Assembly: GCA_949987705.1 (NCBI GenBank)
Contig: OX465286.1
Location: forward strand, 3,077,445-3,141,444
Source: Thereva unica
Taxonomy: Eukaryota; Arthropoda; Insecta; Diptera; Therevidae
DNA length: 64,000 nucleotides
Direction of reading: 5' to 3'
The notes beneath the pieces were generated by a model that was not told where the DNA came from, searched no databases, and was given only the letters and a program-made list of their open reading frames with translations. The position numbers and the translations under genes were made by a program. Shown one piece after another: positions 1 through 12,340 of this stretch (its first letter is position 1; each line of letters begins with the position of its first letter).

Positions 1-3000
1 ATTTTATAGTTGAGCTGCTTTTTATATCATTGTACTTAGTTGTGAAGAGGAAAGTCCTAGACGAACTAGGATACATGTGAATGATTTGTCGCCGTAATCT
101 CTTTACACGCAATTAAGTACTGGCATACCTTAAACTTCCGGCCAAAATCCACTGAGGTACGACGAAATGTCACGCAATTCCTGTGACATAATCAACAAAG
201 GCTCCTCTAATCCAGATGTGATTTACAGTGAATTGCTGCTGGTGGTGTTGAGCGTTTTAAGTTGAAAAATAAAAAAAAACACAAGAGAGATTAATTTGCG
301 TGGTTGCACGGTGACTTATTGTGAACAGAGTGAATAATTGTTAACTGCTTCTTCATGCAAACACAACTTTTTATCCTATTCATTGGAAAGGCAATGAACA
401 GCACAGTTTGGGATAGGACTCGATACTTCCCTTTGCTGCTGAACGAACGATTATGGGTTGTGATGCTCTAGTGGATGTCGAGTGCATACTCCTTTGGCAA
501 CAGAGCACAGAAAAATCCTTTTCCATTTTATTATTTGACAATTCGAAAGGAAATGAAAAAATGCTATACAAGCTCATAAAGGATAATCTCCACGCCCGCA
601 ATCCTTTTATTGAAGATTCTCAGAGATTGTTTTGTTATTGACAGCCAAGAATTGAGCGAATTGACGTTGTTGCCATCAGAAAATTATATTTGGTGCTTAA
701 TGTTGATGATGATGAGGCTGCTGTTTACAATCCCGTATGGTAACGTATTGTCAAGTTTACTTCATGTTATGCATGCATGGATGAACTCATGCATTTACCC
801 TTTGCTGTGCTAGAAAAAACATGCCCCCAACAGAGAACGCCAGTGACAGATACTGAGGTTACATGAAAAACTCAGCAGGAACTAAGAACACGTTGCGGCT
901 CCGTTTTGCCTCATGAAACTAACAGCCGAACCAAACAATGATGTCGATCGGAACGTCAAGCAACGTGAATGGTTTTATTATTAGAAAATAATATCAATGC
1001 AGAGTGTTTAGTGACAGTATATAAAAGTACCAGGTACCATTTACCGAGTTAAGACTAAGCTACCTCATCTCAGGTACACGTTCCTTACTAAAAATCCATA
1101 ATATTATCAAATTTCCGTTTCTACACTTCCTTCAACATCGTGCAGAATTACTCAACTCCCAGCATTACACAAAAAGTTATACACATTGTACGTGAGCCAC
1201 TGTGTTAATCGCAGCTTTCACAGCACCATCACATGTCGCAGGAGAAGATGCGGCGCTCTGCCTCAGAATTCAACAGTTGAAATATAATCTACATAAATAA
1301 ACAGAGAACGTTAACAAACTCCAGCCAAACAATCATGTTACTTTCATTTCCGGAAGCTAAGCGCAATTGTCCCTCATTTCCTGGAAGATTCTTTACGTTT
1401 TGTTCAGGATTCCATCTTAGTCCTTGCTCTGGTATTCTCATATTTACCCTAGGGTAAATAATTGTGTCATGTGAAGCCCAGGAAAGTTCTTCTTGCCTTA
1501 AAGATGGAGGAAGCATTTTCAATATCCTAGGATGAATGACTTGGTTAGTTGCCGTCAAAAGAAGAAGTATGTGTTAGCCTCCGGCAATATTAATTCTTGT
1601 GGGTGCTTGTGTGGAAATTTCAAGGAAATTTTCTAAAGTTTAAAGCTATAACAAGCCTAACTAAGCCAAGGCGATGCTCTGTTGTGGCAGCTTATGAACC
1701 TAGCACTGACCTACCAGGAAATGCGGAGCAACATCGTTTGCTCCACCTCAAGACCGCTTATTCCAAGTGTTCCCTGTGGAAGAGGACAAAATTCTAAACA
1801 GAAACACGTCCTCTACAATTATGCTGCACTTAATAATCGTTAGTTTCGCGACACGATTGACCCCTCAGGAAGTACATATCGCTACGTTAAGGCAAAGCTG
1901 TTGAATGAGCATTCTATTGTAGGGGTCACCAAAAAGATCTATCAAGGCGTATGAAGCGCACTCACTAGCTGACAAATAGTACAGCCGAACTGTATTCTAC
2001 TTTATTAAATTGTATACACATGTTAGTGCTAACACGTCCCATCATACTCCATATCTGGATGACACCCTTGATTGCATTAAAGACCGAGTGAATGATAGCA
2101 ACAACAGAGCACACCAGAGCTATGGAAGGTGCTACATGAAAACTCAACAATTATGAATACACCCAAACACCTCAAATGAAGTGTGAAACCATGTTAGAAT
2201 GTAATGTAATAACATACCTGACACCAAAGATCAAGATCAACGTGCTGCACGGCATTGTAGGGGGACTAAACAATAAAGTGTACGAGCATATTCCATTATT
2301 TTCGTCAACTCGCACAACCGTGGACTTTAATCCCAATTCTATCCACACGCCCCCACCTACACAAATTTTCTCCAATCAACCCAACTCTTCTCAGTCCTGC
2401 AAGTAATACAAAAAAAGACATCGGAAAAGAGTGGTGTGTATTCTGTGCTCCTTTTCCAAGTTAAGGATAAATTAAAGCTGGATTCCTCAGGTACATTTCG
2501 GAGGTTCCTTTTTTGGGTAGGGTAGGGGAGCGTCTTGTTCAGGATTACTCCTCCATCTTATCTAACATAATTTATGGATTTTTCTTGTTATTGTATTTTA
2601 AAACAATCACCTCATTGCTGCCGCAACGGTTTTCACATTATTACGCTCCCTGGAGGAGGAGTGATGGCGAAGGGTTGGACAAGCTGAAGGGAGTAGAACA
2701 GCAGTCACATAATTCACATGAGAATAAATACATCCTGTGTGTGGAGGAATTCATTTAGGCTCTTTTTTGAGACTCAACCAAAACGATTTTTCCTACGACA
2801 TGAAAAAAGGCAGTGATTTAGTGCCACTTTAAGAGGGTTCCATGGAAGGGGAGAGTATATAGGGTCTTTTTTCCATTGCTCCAGTTTGCGTGGCTGTAAA
2901 TGTAAACATTCTTCTATAAGATTAGTGAAGCAATAAAATATTTTGCTAGGATTTCTATTTTGAAATGACACTTTTATTATTCTTTCCTTATTTCGAGATG

Positions 3001-6000
3001 TATTTCTTACGCTACATTTGTTATTTGGAAGACAACGTACTGCCGAGTTGTTCCAATCCGACTTTACTGTAGAATACCGAGGAATATCTCAAAGATTTTG
3101 ATTTGAAATATGTAGGAGGGTATATACTTGACTACATGTGTAAAATGAGGTTCTCGGCGACGCCATTAGACCGCCAGAAAGGTGCCAATTGATTTGAAAT
3201 GCACCTGGGTAACATTGAATAGGACATCTTTGCCCCTGTTTTTCAAACCATGCTAGCACGCACCTACAAGCACCTAAGAGCCTAGGCTAACAAGCGGTTA
3301 CCAGAGCGATCAAGTCCCGCGTAGAACCAATACAAGCTGGTTTGGGACTGCCAGCGCTTGAGCTAGATAGTATCAATCGGTTTACTCGTGTTTGGTCGAT
3401 TCAAAGGCAATGAAAAGACAAGACGGGACGAAGAAGATAGGTTATGGACGTTAAACAATTTCAAATTAGCGCAACTAAAAAGATAATCACTTTCCCGGCC
3501 TCTGTTTCAGTTCTATTAATGAAAAACGGAAAAATAATAAAAACAAAAACATTGAATGTTAGCAGCAACTTACAAGCCACCCACCGTCACCATGTTCCGT
3601 CATAAATCGATCAGTGACCCCTGATCAAAGTCGAAGGGGCGGAAGATGTAATTTAATCCCCTTTAATTCAATATCAGAACCAGCCCCTACATATTTTTCT
3701 ATGTAATGTTATTCAATATAAAAAAAGATTGTAAATTCTCCCTCTTTGCTGAAGGAAGAAGGAAGCCCGACGGGGGATCGATTTGACAACAGAAAGACAA
3801 CAGTACCCACTATTTCAATCCTAAGTAAAGAATGCCTTATTCGGATTCTTTCCTTCCTTCGACTTCGGTACAAATTATAGTTGTGGTAGTTTGGAACCGT
3901 AGGAGTGATACGAGAAACCTATTAAGAAAAAAGTTTTCTTAATTTTTCCCCTTTTTGTGCTACAATGTGGAGAAATGTAAAAAGAATCCTAAACTGGATG
4001 GCGCGTGTGTATGCGGGAATCCAGACTACATAAATCCCAACTTAAGGCAGTAGCTGGGACTGATGAAAGGATGTAGAGCACATTCTACATGTTGTACTAA
4101 TTAATTAGTTAGATACACATGTATCTGCGAACTATTTGGGATTCCTTGATGTTGTGCTTCTGCAGAGCTTTTAGTAGAAGGAAGCCCCAAAAATATTAAA
4201 AGGATCCATGCATGAGTACCGTACTTACTATGCAAAATCTTACACGCTTGGGCTGGTTATCGAAGGTAATTTTGCGAGCTTTATTAAAATTATATCATCA
4301 TTGTGCTCCTTTAATCCCTCATGGGACATAGGGCGGAAACAGTTGCCCTCCAGCGGACTCTGTTTTGCGCGACAGCTCTCAGCTCCGACCAGGATCTCCC
4401 AGTTGTTGCGGCTTCTGCTAGTCACTAAAATTATATAGTGAACGGATTAATGTAGCATAAAATTCTGTATAATCACTAATCAGCGCTATCGTGCAGAAAA
4501 AGGTCCTCCCTCCCTTAATTGAACTTTAATTAAATGCTATAGCCCTGTAAGATGCATGTATTGGAAGAATAATCAGCCATAAGAGATCAATAATTTAAAA
4601 GCGTTTTTCTTGCAGCAGAAATGCAATATGGCGTTGTCAAGGGTACTACGGGAAAGATTAGTTGTATCAAGATAATGAAGTAATGGTCTACAACTGCTGC
4701 CGCTACCCTGAGCACAGTGATTACTCGACACGGTACACCGAAAGTTCACCTTTGGTTGACAGAGCATGAAATAAACCTAATTTTGTAGGAGCCCATGACC
4801 AGGAAATTTATTTGGTGGTAAATCACTTGAAATTGTCAAATAAAATTTAAAATGCGAGCTCCAAACTGGAATTAAGCCAGTTAAGCGGGAGCTACGTCCT
4901 CCGTGCTCCGCTTCCTGTCCAAGTTGATTACAATGTTTTACTACTGTTGGCTAATATGATCGATGTCCCTTCCAAGTAAGGTTGGCGTGAGGCTAATAGG
5001 CATTTTCGCATAAAACGTAAGATCTCGGCACAGAACTCGAGCTGCTCAACATTTAGCCGATATCCTGTCGAAAGTATAAAGTTGACATTACAGCCATTCA
5101 GGGGATGCGATGGGCAGGGAATGGTGTTTTGCCCATTGCATGATCCTTTTCGTGGTGCTACCTGTTTCACCGATTTATCGATGCGAAGTAGGCCCTGAAT
5201 ATATTGCCGAGCGATCAGGTTGAAACCCCCCGCAGCACAATAAGATAGATGCCGTTAGCTCCGGGTTCTCCAAGGGACTTGAAAGGTTTGAATTGCCGAA
5301 TCCTGTCGCAAATAGCTTCATACACGAGCGCAGTCAGTATTTGCTGATTTTGCCATCGCGAAATCCAAGTGGAAGTAATGGCAAGCCGGTTGAACTGATT
5401 TCATATATATTTCCCTCTTTTCGTAAATGTATTTTTAAGCAAGAAAACAAGACGAAGGCAATAGGGGGAGTATAAAAGCTTTGGTGGTTGGATGATAGCT
5501 TCTTAATTTTATAATAGGAAAAATAAAAAAGAAACCTTTCGCAACATTGAAGGTGCATTTGGCGCAGGTCTCAGGCATTTACTTATCCTCTGCTAAATAA
5601 CATACTAAATATATACAATATAATTGTATATAGATAATAGTCTCGGCGTTCCCGGACGAGCAGTGCCTCTCCACAATCGCTTAAAAGTAAGAAACTGATT
5701 TTGGACACTTAGGGAAACTGACAATGCCGCTCTGGTGTGTCCCCAGCCGCAGTTAAAAAACTAGGCAAAAAGCAAAACATGTAAATAAACAAGGTACAGC
5801 CCACCCCCGCCATCTGAAGAGCGCTTCTAAAATAAGGACCAGACTGTCATTGAATCGATGGTCTGTATGCCAGCCCCGAGAATGCCTTGAACTCTTGACA
5901 TTTTTCATTTGCCACTGCACAGTTTTCTTTTTCAATTTAAGGATTTTAAAAATAGGTGTCTAAATTAAACTTTTATTTAGCTAAATATAAATTAGAATGT
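1..6000. other. No recognisable gene; intergenic or intronic DNA
   Basis: AT-rich sequence with only short open frames (under about 95 codons) that resemble no family I know and lack matching splice signals or neighbouring exons. The only structure I can support is a short transposon-like fragment near 4.3-4.4 kb, listed separately. Small exons cannot be excluded by eye. Confidence 0.5.
4285..4425 (-). repeat. Fragment of a dispersed repeat, probably the 3' end of a retroelement
   Basis: The stretch with 'tcctttaatccctcatggga' and the following 'ccctccagcggac' recurs, diverged, at about 62,400-62,445. Read on the minus strand it gives a short open frame containing S-P-L-E-G, then M-S-H-E-G-L-K-E-H, which ends in a GAT-rich run. 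That looks like the C-terminal tail and simple-repeat tail of a non-LTR element. The family cannot be named from so little sequence. Confidence 0.4.
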
Positions 6001-6023
6001 GTTTTTTGGTATATAGTACTTAC

Positions 6024-6720
6024 GTAAAGTAACAATGGATCAAAGTGCAAACGAATGCTGCCTTGTGTCCTCCCCCGCTTCAGTTTTCGCCGGGACGATA
6101 TTTTGACATGCAGGAACAGGACGCCCAGCAACAAACTATTTCACCACTACACCGATACCAGCAAGGAAAACAGCACTGTGGAAACATTCTAAGGCTCGCC
6201 ATATCGATTTTTTAGGACATTTCTTTTTTCCCGTTTTGCCAACAACTTTTAGGTAACACCATTACTTTACCGTTAGTTTTTGAAAGGACAGCGAAATGCA
6301 ACAAATTTAAAGTAACAACCGAAAATACATTGGCAGATTATTTATAAAATAACCAAATAAAACGTTGAATATAATGTTCTTCCCGATACTTGAATCTTTA
6401 CCCTTTTCCCAATAAATATTTTCACATGCGCCAAAAGGACACTGGATCGCTCGCACCACTGACACCACCAAGAAATAACCCCCAAAAAACAGTATTATTA
6501 TTTGAATGATGTTTGCAAATCACAAATAACCACCAGCAATATTTGCAATGACAAAAACACTTGGTTTTTATTTATTTAAATTATTTTCTTCCACTTAAAA
6601 ATATCGCGCAGGCAGAGAACTTCAAAACTCAAACAATTGACAAAACGCGAAAATAATATTTGACATTTTTCGGCTGCACTCGAATCTGAGTGGAGACTGG
6701 AGAGGAGAGTGAGATTGTCG
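6024..6720 (-). other. Candidate noncoding 5' exon of an unidentified minus-strand gene
   Basis: On the minus strand this block ends in a consensus donor (GTAAGT, minus strand, at 6023-6018). It has the uneven base composition typical of insect 5' untranslated exons, preceded by a CT-rich, GC-richer stretch near 6660-6790 that could be a promoter. It holds one short minus-strand frame (6202-6080, 40 codons, Cys-rich), possibly an upstream ORF. No coding exon of such a gene was recognised to the left. The call rests on a splice site and composition only. Confidence 0.25.
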
Positions 6721-7330
6721 TCTCCTAACCAACAAAAAAAATAGCCCCGAAGCGAACAACGCGATTGTTTACATTCATTTTCTTCAACTTTCCTGCGACG
6801 CGGACACCTCTTTTGCGTAATATGTATTAAGAATAAATAAAAAAATTATGTTTTATGTACACATATTTTATTAATTCGTGATAACCACCCGATTAATTGC
6901 GATTGGACCACGGTGCACGACCCGACCACGACAAGTTTCTGTTCCCAACTAAACAGAAACAGTCCGAGCAGAAACTTTGAAGCTGCTGATAGAATTTCGC
7001 TCAAACGCGGTGCGGACATTGACAGATAGAGTAAAGTGTGTGTATTGCAATGCGAACTAACGAGATGTGGCTTGAGCACTACGCACACACCGCGTAAGTT
7101 GCTTTACTTTCTACTTCTGGCGCGTTGCCGCGCGGTCCAGTGTAAAAAAGTTGTTTGTGTGTGTGTGTTTTGAGTCGTGTTTTGGTGTTGGTGGGCATTT
7201 TGTTTATGTTTCGAATCGTGTGCTGGTGAAGGGGATAAGAAATTTGTTGAATTTCATAATTATTTCGAAATTGTGGTGATGGAATTAATACCTAGAACAA
7301 ATACAAGTCCTGTAGGATAGAAAAATAATA
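6720..7330. promoter_or_regulatory. Candidate divergent promoter region
   Basis: This lies between the possible minus-strand exon (6024-6720) and a GT-rich stretch from about 7110 that reads like an insect 5' untranslated region. The latter could serve the C1orf198-like gene at 9536, whose coding exon begins just after a splice acceptor at 9435-9436. CpG-containing words (cgcgttgccgcgcggtcc near 7120) stand out from the AT-rich surroundings. No TATA box or initiator was assigned with confidence. Confidence 0.25.
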
Positions 7331-7510
7331 CGCAAATCATACAGCTTTTTCAATTTATTTCGTATCACGTCCACTTGTCACTTTGATTTTTAGGTTGTGT
7401 CAAAGTCGGTACGCGACACCAGCACGGCGACTTTGTGTCAGTGAAAAATCCGCGCACACCGCGAAGCCAATGTCCGCACCGCGTTTGAGCGAAATTCTAT
7501 CACCAGCTTG
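6978..7510. repeat. Inverted repeat with about 38-bp arms
   Basis: The arm at about 6980-7018 (ending cgctcaaacgcggtgcggac attg) reappears as its reverse complement at about 7470-7508. The arms are nearly perfect across roughly 38 bp and lie about 450 bp apart. A cgcacaccgcg word also occurs near both inner edges. This may be a small terminal-inverted-repeat element or a promoter palindrome. No target-site duplication was evident. Confidence 0.65.
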
Positions 7511-7609
7511 AGAGAACGGCAAATGCATTTTCTGCAAATGAAACCTCGCTGAATTGCAAGCTGCACGAGCAATTTTTTCAGAAATGCCAGGTAGCAGTAT
7601 TGAGTTGCT

Positions 7610-7925
7610 GAATGAAAACTTGCAGCTATTTCACGAGATGGCGGAATATGAAAATAAGCAAAAGTACCAGATTATAGTATGGTGTGTAGCATCAGGAAAT
7701 ATTAATGATGTTGTTTTTCCAATAGATGGCCTCTAGTATTTTTCAGAAGTATTTCACAGCAATTTTAGAATCCGAAGTGGCGGAATATGAAAACTTGCAG
7801 CTATTTCACAGAAGTTTCCCGAGATGGCGGCATATGAAAATAAACAAAAGTACCAGATTATACTATGGTGTGTACCAGCAGGAAATAGTAATGTTGTTTT
7901 TCCAATAGATGGCCTTTAGTATTTT
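7610..7925 (+). repeat. Direct duplication, about 130-bp unit
   Basis: Sequence from about 7617 to 7745 (starting at cttgcagctatttcac, passing gtaccagattata, ending in tagatggcct) is repeated with small changes at about 7792-7925. The offset is roughly 175 bp. Each copy has a short open frame, but the second is interrupted and neither resembles a known protein. Confidence 0.7.
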
Positions 7926-8484
7926 GTGAGCCGTGTACTAGTACTGCAAAATTTGCTGAATATGAGCTGAAATCGTTAATGGGTGATTGTACAGCTCACA
8001 CACACTTCAAGAAGTTTTGTTGTCATTAATTTTTATTATTTATCATAGTTTAAAGCTTGCAAAAAAAGAAAAAAATAACTTGAATGCTTTGTGCGATCGA
8101 ACTGTTGCCTTCATAAACGTAAGAATACCTAAAATACTAAAATTTTGCTTTAGAATCGAGCACTTTTATTTTGTTTTTGTAGTGCCTATCAAGTGGACAG
8201 CGGATGAATGCATGGATGTTTTTTTTTCGATTTTGTCTAATACGGAAAAATCCACTTTCATAAAAGGATAATAAGGAAATTTTGACTAAAATGGTAAGAA
8301 TTGCTCTTTAATTTGTATTTATGAGTAGAAATTCTTAATTTTCATTATTTGGTTTCAAGTATTTCCGGTGACTGTGTGGTCAACTATTCCTACCAAAATT
8401 GTTTCAGAATTGTGCTACAAGAACGCCTTTTTCTGCATTCCCATTATAATGTATTTACTTGATTTTTACTGTCCGCGATATACA

Positions 8485-8676
8485 GGGTGTTCTTATGCCC
8501 GATCCACTCGAGCGGACACTCGACACGACAAGAGTCGGCTACAAATTTGGTTTACGGAGAAGAGGGTGAGAGAGGGCGATGAAAATTAAGTCCATTCCAT
8601 CATCCTCTCTCACGCTCTTCTCCATAAACTAACTGCCGACTTGTCGTGTCGTGTGTACGCTCGTGTGGAATCACCA
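8485..8676. mobile_element. Palindromic MITE, family 1
   Basis: Two arms of about 65-70 bp (8504-8576 and 8603-8668) are reverse complements of each other. Both contain the cgacacgacaagagtcggc-type core and the gagaagag/gtgagagagg segment. The outer right end reads ctcgtgtggaatcacc, and the same terminus in opposite orientation (ggtgattccacacgagcg) occurs at 24,231-24,248, so this is a repeat family. There is no coding capacity. Exact borders and target duplication are uncertain. Confidence 0.7.
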
Positions 8677-8719
8677 AGTGGCTACCTTGAGCGACGCCTA
8701 AAATTATGCAAAGGAAAGG

Positions 8720-9088
8720 GAAATTTTAAATTCCCCAAAACCTCGATAGAGGCCCCGATAAAATCTGGGCTTTGAGATTTGTATGGGGAAGAACTACATA
8801 CTTCATTAAAAAGACACGGCCAATATAAATATGGAGTCCATCTAAGAGAAGCCTTTGTCTTGGCGTCCTTCCAGGCTGCCATTTGCACGGCATGCTCCTC
8901 AACTGATGTTCGAGATCTTCAGCGTTCCGAAAATAGGTGGGAACATCCTCGGGAAGTGATCTTTCCACCACTTGTCTATATACGGCCCAATCTGTGTTCC
9001 GGACATTCCTGTAGCCAGGGGCCTTCTTTACAGTTGCGTACATATTAACATTAAAAAATGACTCTGTGGTCTGAAAAGCAGTGATCAC
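8720..9088 (-). pseudogene. Relic of a non-LTR retrotransposon
   Basis: The minus-strand translation contains A-P-G-Y-R-N-V-R-N-T-D-W-A-V-Y followed by E-R-S-L-P-E-D-V-P. This resembles the linker between endonuclease and reverse transcriptase in jockey/R1-type elements (the 'TDW..Y...' segment). A closely related copy lies at 25,795-26,134, also on the minus strand. Both are short and truncated, so they are dead fragments. The clade is inferred from pattern only. Confidence 0.5.
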
Positions 9089-9535
9089 TGGATATTCTCT
9101 AGTTTTTTACACAATTGAGGTCTGGGGAAACTTATGTTAGGAGGATGTACTATTGTACATCTTCTGGAAAGCCAGTTTTTCATTATGTAAATGGCAATTT
9201 CCCTATAGGCGGAAAAATAGTGCACTAAAGTATGCCCTGATATTTATCTAATGAATCATTTGTTTCACATAATGCAAGAATTGCATGGGTGTAAGCTAAA
9301 CTAATGTAAGTAAAGTGCATTACGAAATTCAGGTGTTTTATATCAAGCCATTCTCGTAATTGTAAATCACCGCCGTAATATTTAATGTTAATTAACTAAG
9401 TCCTATACCACTGTAACGTGTTTTTTTATTTTTCAGATAAAAAATTCAATGTCCTATTAAATCGTTATTTAAGGAATATCCGCACACAATCAATTCATCA
9501 TAAGTAAACAGCACCCAAATATAAAACAACCAAAC

Positions 9536-10567
9536 ATGCCAACGGAATCTTCTAAAGACTTTGCTAGTGAATATTTCGCAAATTTAAACCCGATCGCTTC
9601 GAAAATTTCATTAGATATAAATGAAACGAAATCATCCTACGAGCATATATGGAACCAATTGACACCAGTCGAACAAATAGACATCATAAATGAGACATTA
9701 ATAAAGCCAGAAATTGCATTGAAATATTTTGATAATCTATCGGCGTCCTCGTCCGGATTGTTAGCGACTAGCGACGATAACGATTACCTACCATCTGATG
9801 GCGAAATTAAGAAGAAATTTTGTGATAAACTATTGAGCACAAAGAATATTTATTCGTATGATTTTAAGAATTTATTAACATATTCAATACAAAAAACTGG
9901 ACTGAAGCTAATACACGATGATGCGATTGGTGCGTTTCGTGATGAGCATTCAATGCCATTTAGCTATAAAACCAAGAGCCAAATCAACTTGCGCATTTTT
10001 AGCGATTGCAACTTAAATCACAAATCTGATATGCTGCAGTCGCAAGATGCAGTGCAATTTAATTTAGGGAAATATCACAGCAATAAGGTTGACAATGTGA
10101 TGACTAACAATTGTAACAAGACAAAACTATCGTCACAATTAACCCAAGCCGCCCTTCAGAGCAACCATCAAACTGCTCAAAACGCATTTGATAAAACTGA
10201 TACTGGCAAATATGAGAGATATTATAATGAGGAAATTTTGAAGGCCGACATCAACAACATGCATCCGAATAAACTATTTAGCGATAATGTTACAGAAATT
10301 GATGATAATAAAAGTAATTTCTTATCGAAATTTATATGTAAGAATAATTTAATATTTAATGCTGGTACTAATTTGCTGGTCAAAAATCGCCAAAGTGACG
10401 GAGATGAAATCTTGAACTTAATGAAGAACGTTAGCTATGGCGGCCTAACTTCGTCATCATCTGTACCATCTGAAGAAGAAGAGGATAAACAATTATGTGA
10501 GGATTCGAGGCTGTTGCTGGAGAATGATGAGTTGCGTAAAGGTTTTGATTTTTTGAATAATTGGTAA
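9536..10567 (+). CDS. C1orf198-like protein, DUF4706 family
   Basis: This 343-residue protein shows the signature of the animal C1orf198 family. Near the N terminus (about residues 13-66) is the DUF4706-like segment Y-F-A-N-L-N-P-I-A-S-K-I followed by an E-x-I-W-N-Q-L-T-P-x-x-Q motif. In the middle is D-E-H-S-M-P-F-S-Y-K-T-K-S-Q (136-149), and the extreme C terminus is G-F-D-F-L-N-N-W (336-343), nearly the same as the human ending. Between them lies an Asn/Asp/Ser-rich, probably disordered linker, with an acidic patch (residues about 313-317). The ATG is preceded by an in-frame TAA at 9470-9472 in the same exon, and a splice acceptor with a T-rich tract ends at 9436, so upstream exons are noncoding. 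The family's molecular function is not established; no enzyme motif or membrane segment is visible. Confidence 0.9.
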   Translation: MPTESSKDFASEYFANLNPIASKISLDINETKSSYEHIWNQLTPVEQIDIINETLIKPEIALKYFDNLSASSSGLLATSDDNDYLPSDGEIKKKFCDKLLSTKNIYSYDFKNLLTYSIQKTGLKLIHDDAIGAFRDEHSMPFSYKTKSQINLRIFSDCNLNHKSDMLQSQDAVQFNLGKYHSNKVDNVMTNNCNKTKLSSQLTQAALQSNHQTAQNAFDKTDTGKYERYYNEEILKADINNMHPNKLFSDNVTEIDDNKSNFLSKFICKNNLIFNAGTNLLVKNRQSDGDEILNLMKNVSYGGLTSSSSVPSEEEEDKQLCEDSRLLLENDELRKGFDFLNNW

Positions 10568-10737
10568 ATTTAGGATTAAGCAACATTTACTATTTGTTAC
10601 TAAATATTACATAGTCCTACCAACCATTTGTATTCCCAACAACACCTCATCTCCTTCATATTTAAGAAAAGAAACCAAATAACGATTATTCTGTAATCAA
10701 TTATTGTAATAACCATATGTTTTGCTGTAGCTATGCT

Positions 10738-10743
10738 AATAAA
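10738..10743 (+). terminator. Polyadenylation signal of the C1orf198-like gene
   Basis: AATAAA lies 171 bases after the stop codon and is followed by a T-rich stretch. It is the nearest canonical signal downstream. Confidence 0.65.
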
Positions 10744-10779
10744 TTTTTTTGTACAATTCTTAATCTACAGAGCCCAGTA

Positions 10780-11470
10780 ATAACTCCTTGTCTGTCCTTT
10801 AGGAATCCCCCATTTTCTGCCATCCGAATCCATTACACTGCGTGAGATTGAATCATGCTGCTGTTGGTGCCGCTTTAAAAAATGAGGTTTCTTGAAGAGT
10901 TTTTTCGGTTTCCCGATTCTGATCAATTCGTCGATCAACCCTACTCCTTTCACACTCTGGACTTGGGAGCAGACGACGGCGGAGTTATGGTGAGGCCGTG
11001 ACTATGGTCGCACTTCCAGCAGCCAGAATATTGGTGGCACAAGCATACTATTATAATGTAAACATACGTGCTCTAGGCTAAAGTAAGATCTTAACCTGTT
11101 TTGTCTTTTATTTCATACTGGAACCCGTCCTGTTTGCTTATAGAAAACATTTACTATACTAGGCAGTTCCCATACTCTCCATATTTGTTTTCGCCATAAA
11201 TGGCATTAAAATACTATTCCCGTAAGACTTATAGCGGGTGATTTTATGGCATCTTTCCAAATTTTCTACATTACTGTCGATTGCAAGACCTACATAGTTG
11301 CTAAACTGATGATAAATATAAAAACCACACGGAAATTAATACACCAACGCCGCACATTTCAGATTGTCTGCGGTGTGCTGTCGGATTTATCAAAACTAAA
11401 GCATCAACAATATTTTCACCATTTTTATTGAGATTTCCCATATTTCCCCTGATCAAGTTTAAGTGGGCCA
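10780..11470. other. Intergenic DNA, no feature recognised
   Basis: Only short open frames without family resemblance. I see no RNA gene or repeat here that recurs elsewhere in the window. Confidence 0.4.
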
Positions 11471-11474
11471 ACAT

Positions 11475-12340
11475 CTAAAAATAGTACTTAAGGCTGGGGC
11501 GGCTCCGCCCGACTACCCATCAGCCTCGCCGCATCGACATTGGGGCGAATTAATAAAAGAAGAATCGCTGCGGTGGCGCCACTAGGTTTGGAATTGATCG
11601 CCTGCCGATCGATGTGCGTGCGGTACGTAGATCACGTCTTGGATTTCGCGCTAGTCCGCCCAGGCAAGGCTAGTTCTTCATTGTCTCTTTTTTCAAATAC
11701 ATTGTTGCGCTTAATAAAGAAATATAGGAAGGGGCGACTTCTGGAGAGTCGCTAGAGCCACATTTTTCGGTGTAGGCTGAGCATGCGCCAGTTTCCAAGA
11801 GTCGGGATAAACTCGAGGTGTGAAAGTGTGTCGAGTTTGCGCACAGGCTGATCCAAATTCAGGAGGAATTCAAGAGCCATAAGGGTAGTATTATCGAAAC
11901 CCATGGATTTGTTGGAGTCCTCTTTGAGAGACGCGTCCTGGTTAAAACTCGGTCCTTTGAGTGAGCGGAACACTCGACGGTGTGGAGTAGCATGGCAGTA
12001 TCGGGTAAGGATGAATTTGAGGCGAACAGAGATACATGTAGGTTGGCCTTGGATTTGCTTTCTGTAGGCACCTTATTTTCTTAGATGAATGAAAGAGTTA
12101 TTGTGGATGGGCTAGCATTGTTGAAGGCGCCCTCTATAAAGAAGGAAGACTACCAAGGTAAGCTATTTTTATTTTTAGGGACCCATCGTTGATTGAAATA
12201 TGTATGCTGGGAGGAATACGTAGGGACTTTTGTTGTAGAATTGCGGAGGTATGTGTCTGGCATTCGTTCGAGGATCTTGAAATGAATGAAGCTCTTAGGC
12301 CTATAATCTTTTGCCGGTTTCTGCCCACGTCCACTCGAAG
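11475..12340 (-). pseudogene. Probable decayed reverse-transcriptase fragment
   Basis: Adjacent minus-strand frames are interrupted by frameshifts and stops. One carries S-M-G-F-D-N-T-T-L-M-A-L-E-F-L followed by F-I-P-T-L-G-N-W-R-M. This is reminiscent of the 'PGPDGI...ML' and 'P..WK.A.V..I.K' region of jockey-like reverse transcriptases. The region is also more GC-rich than its surroundings. No intact catalytic motif can be seen, so this is a tentative call. Confidence 0.35.
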
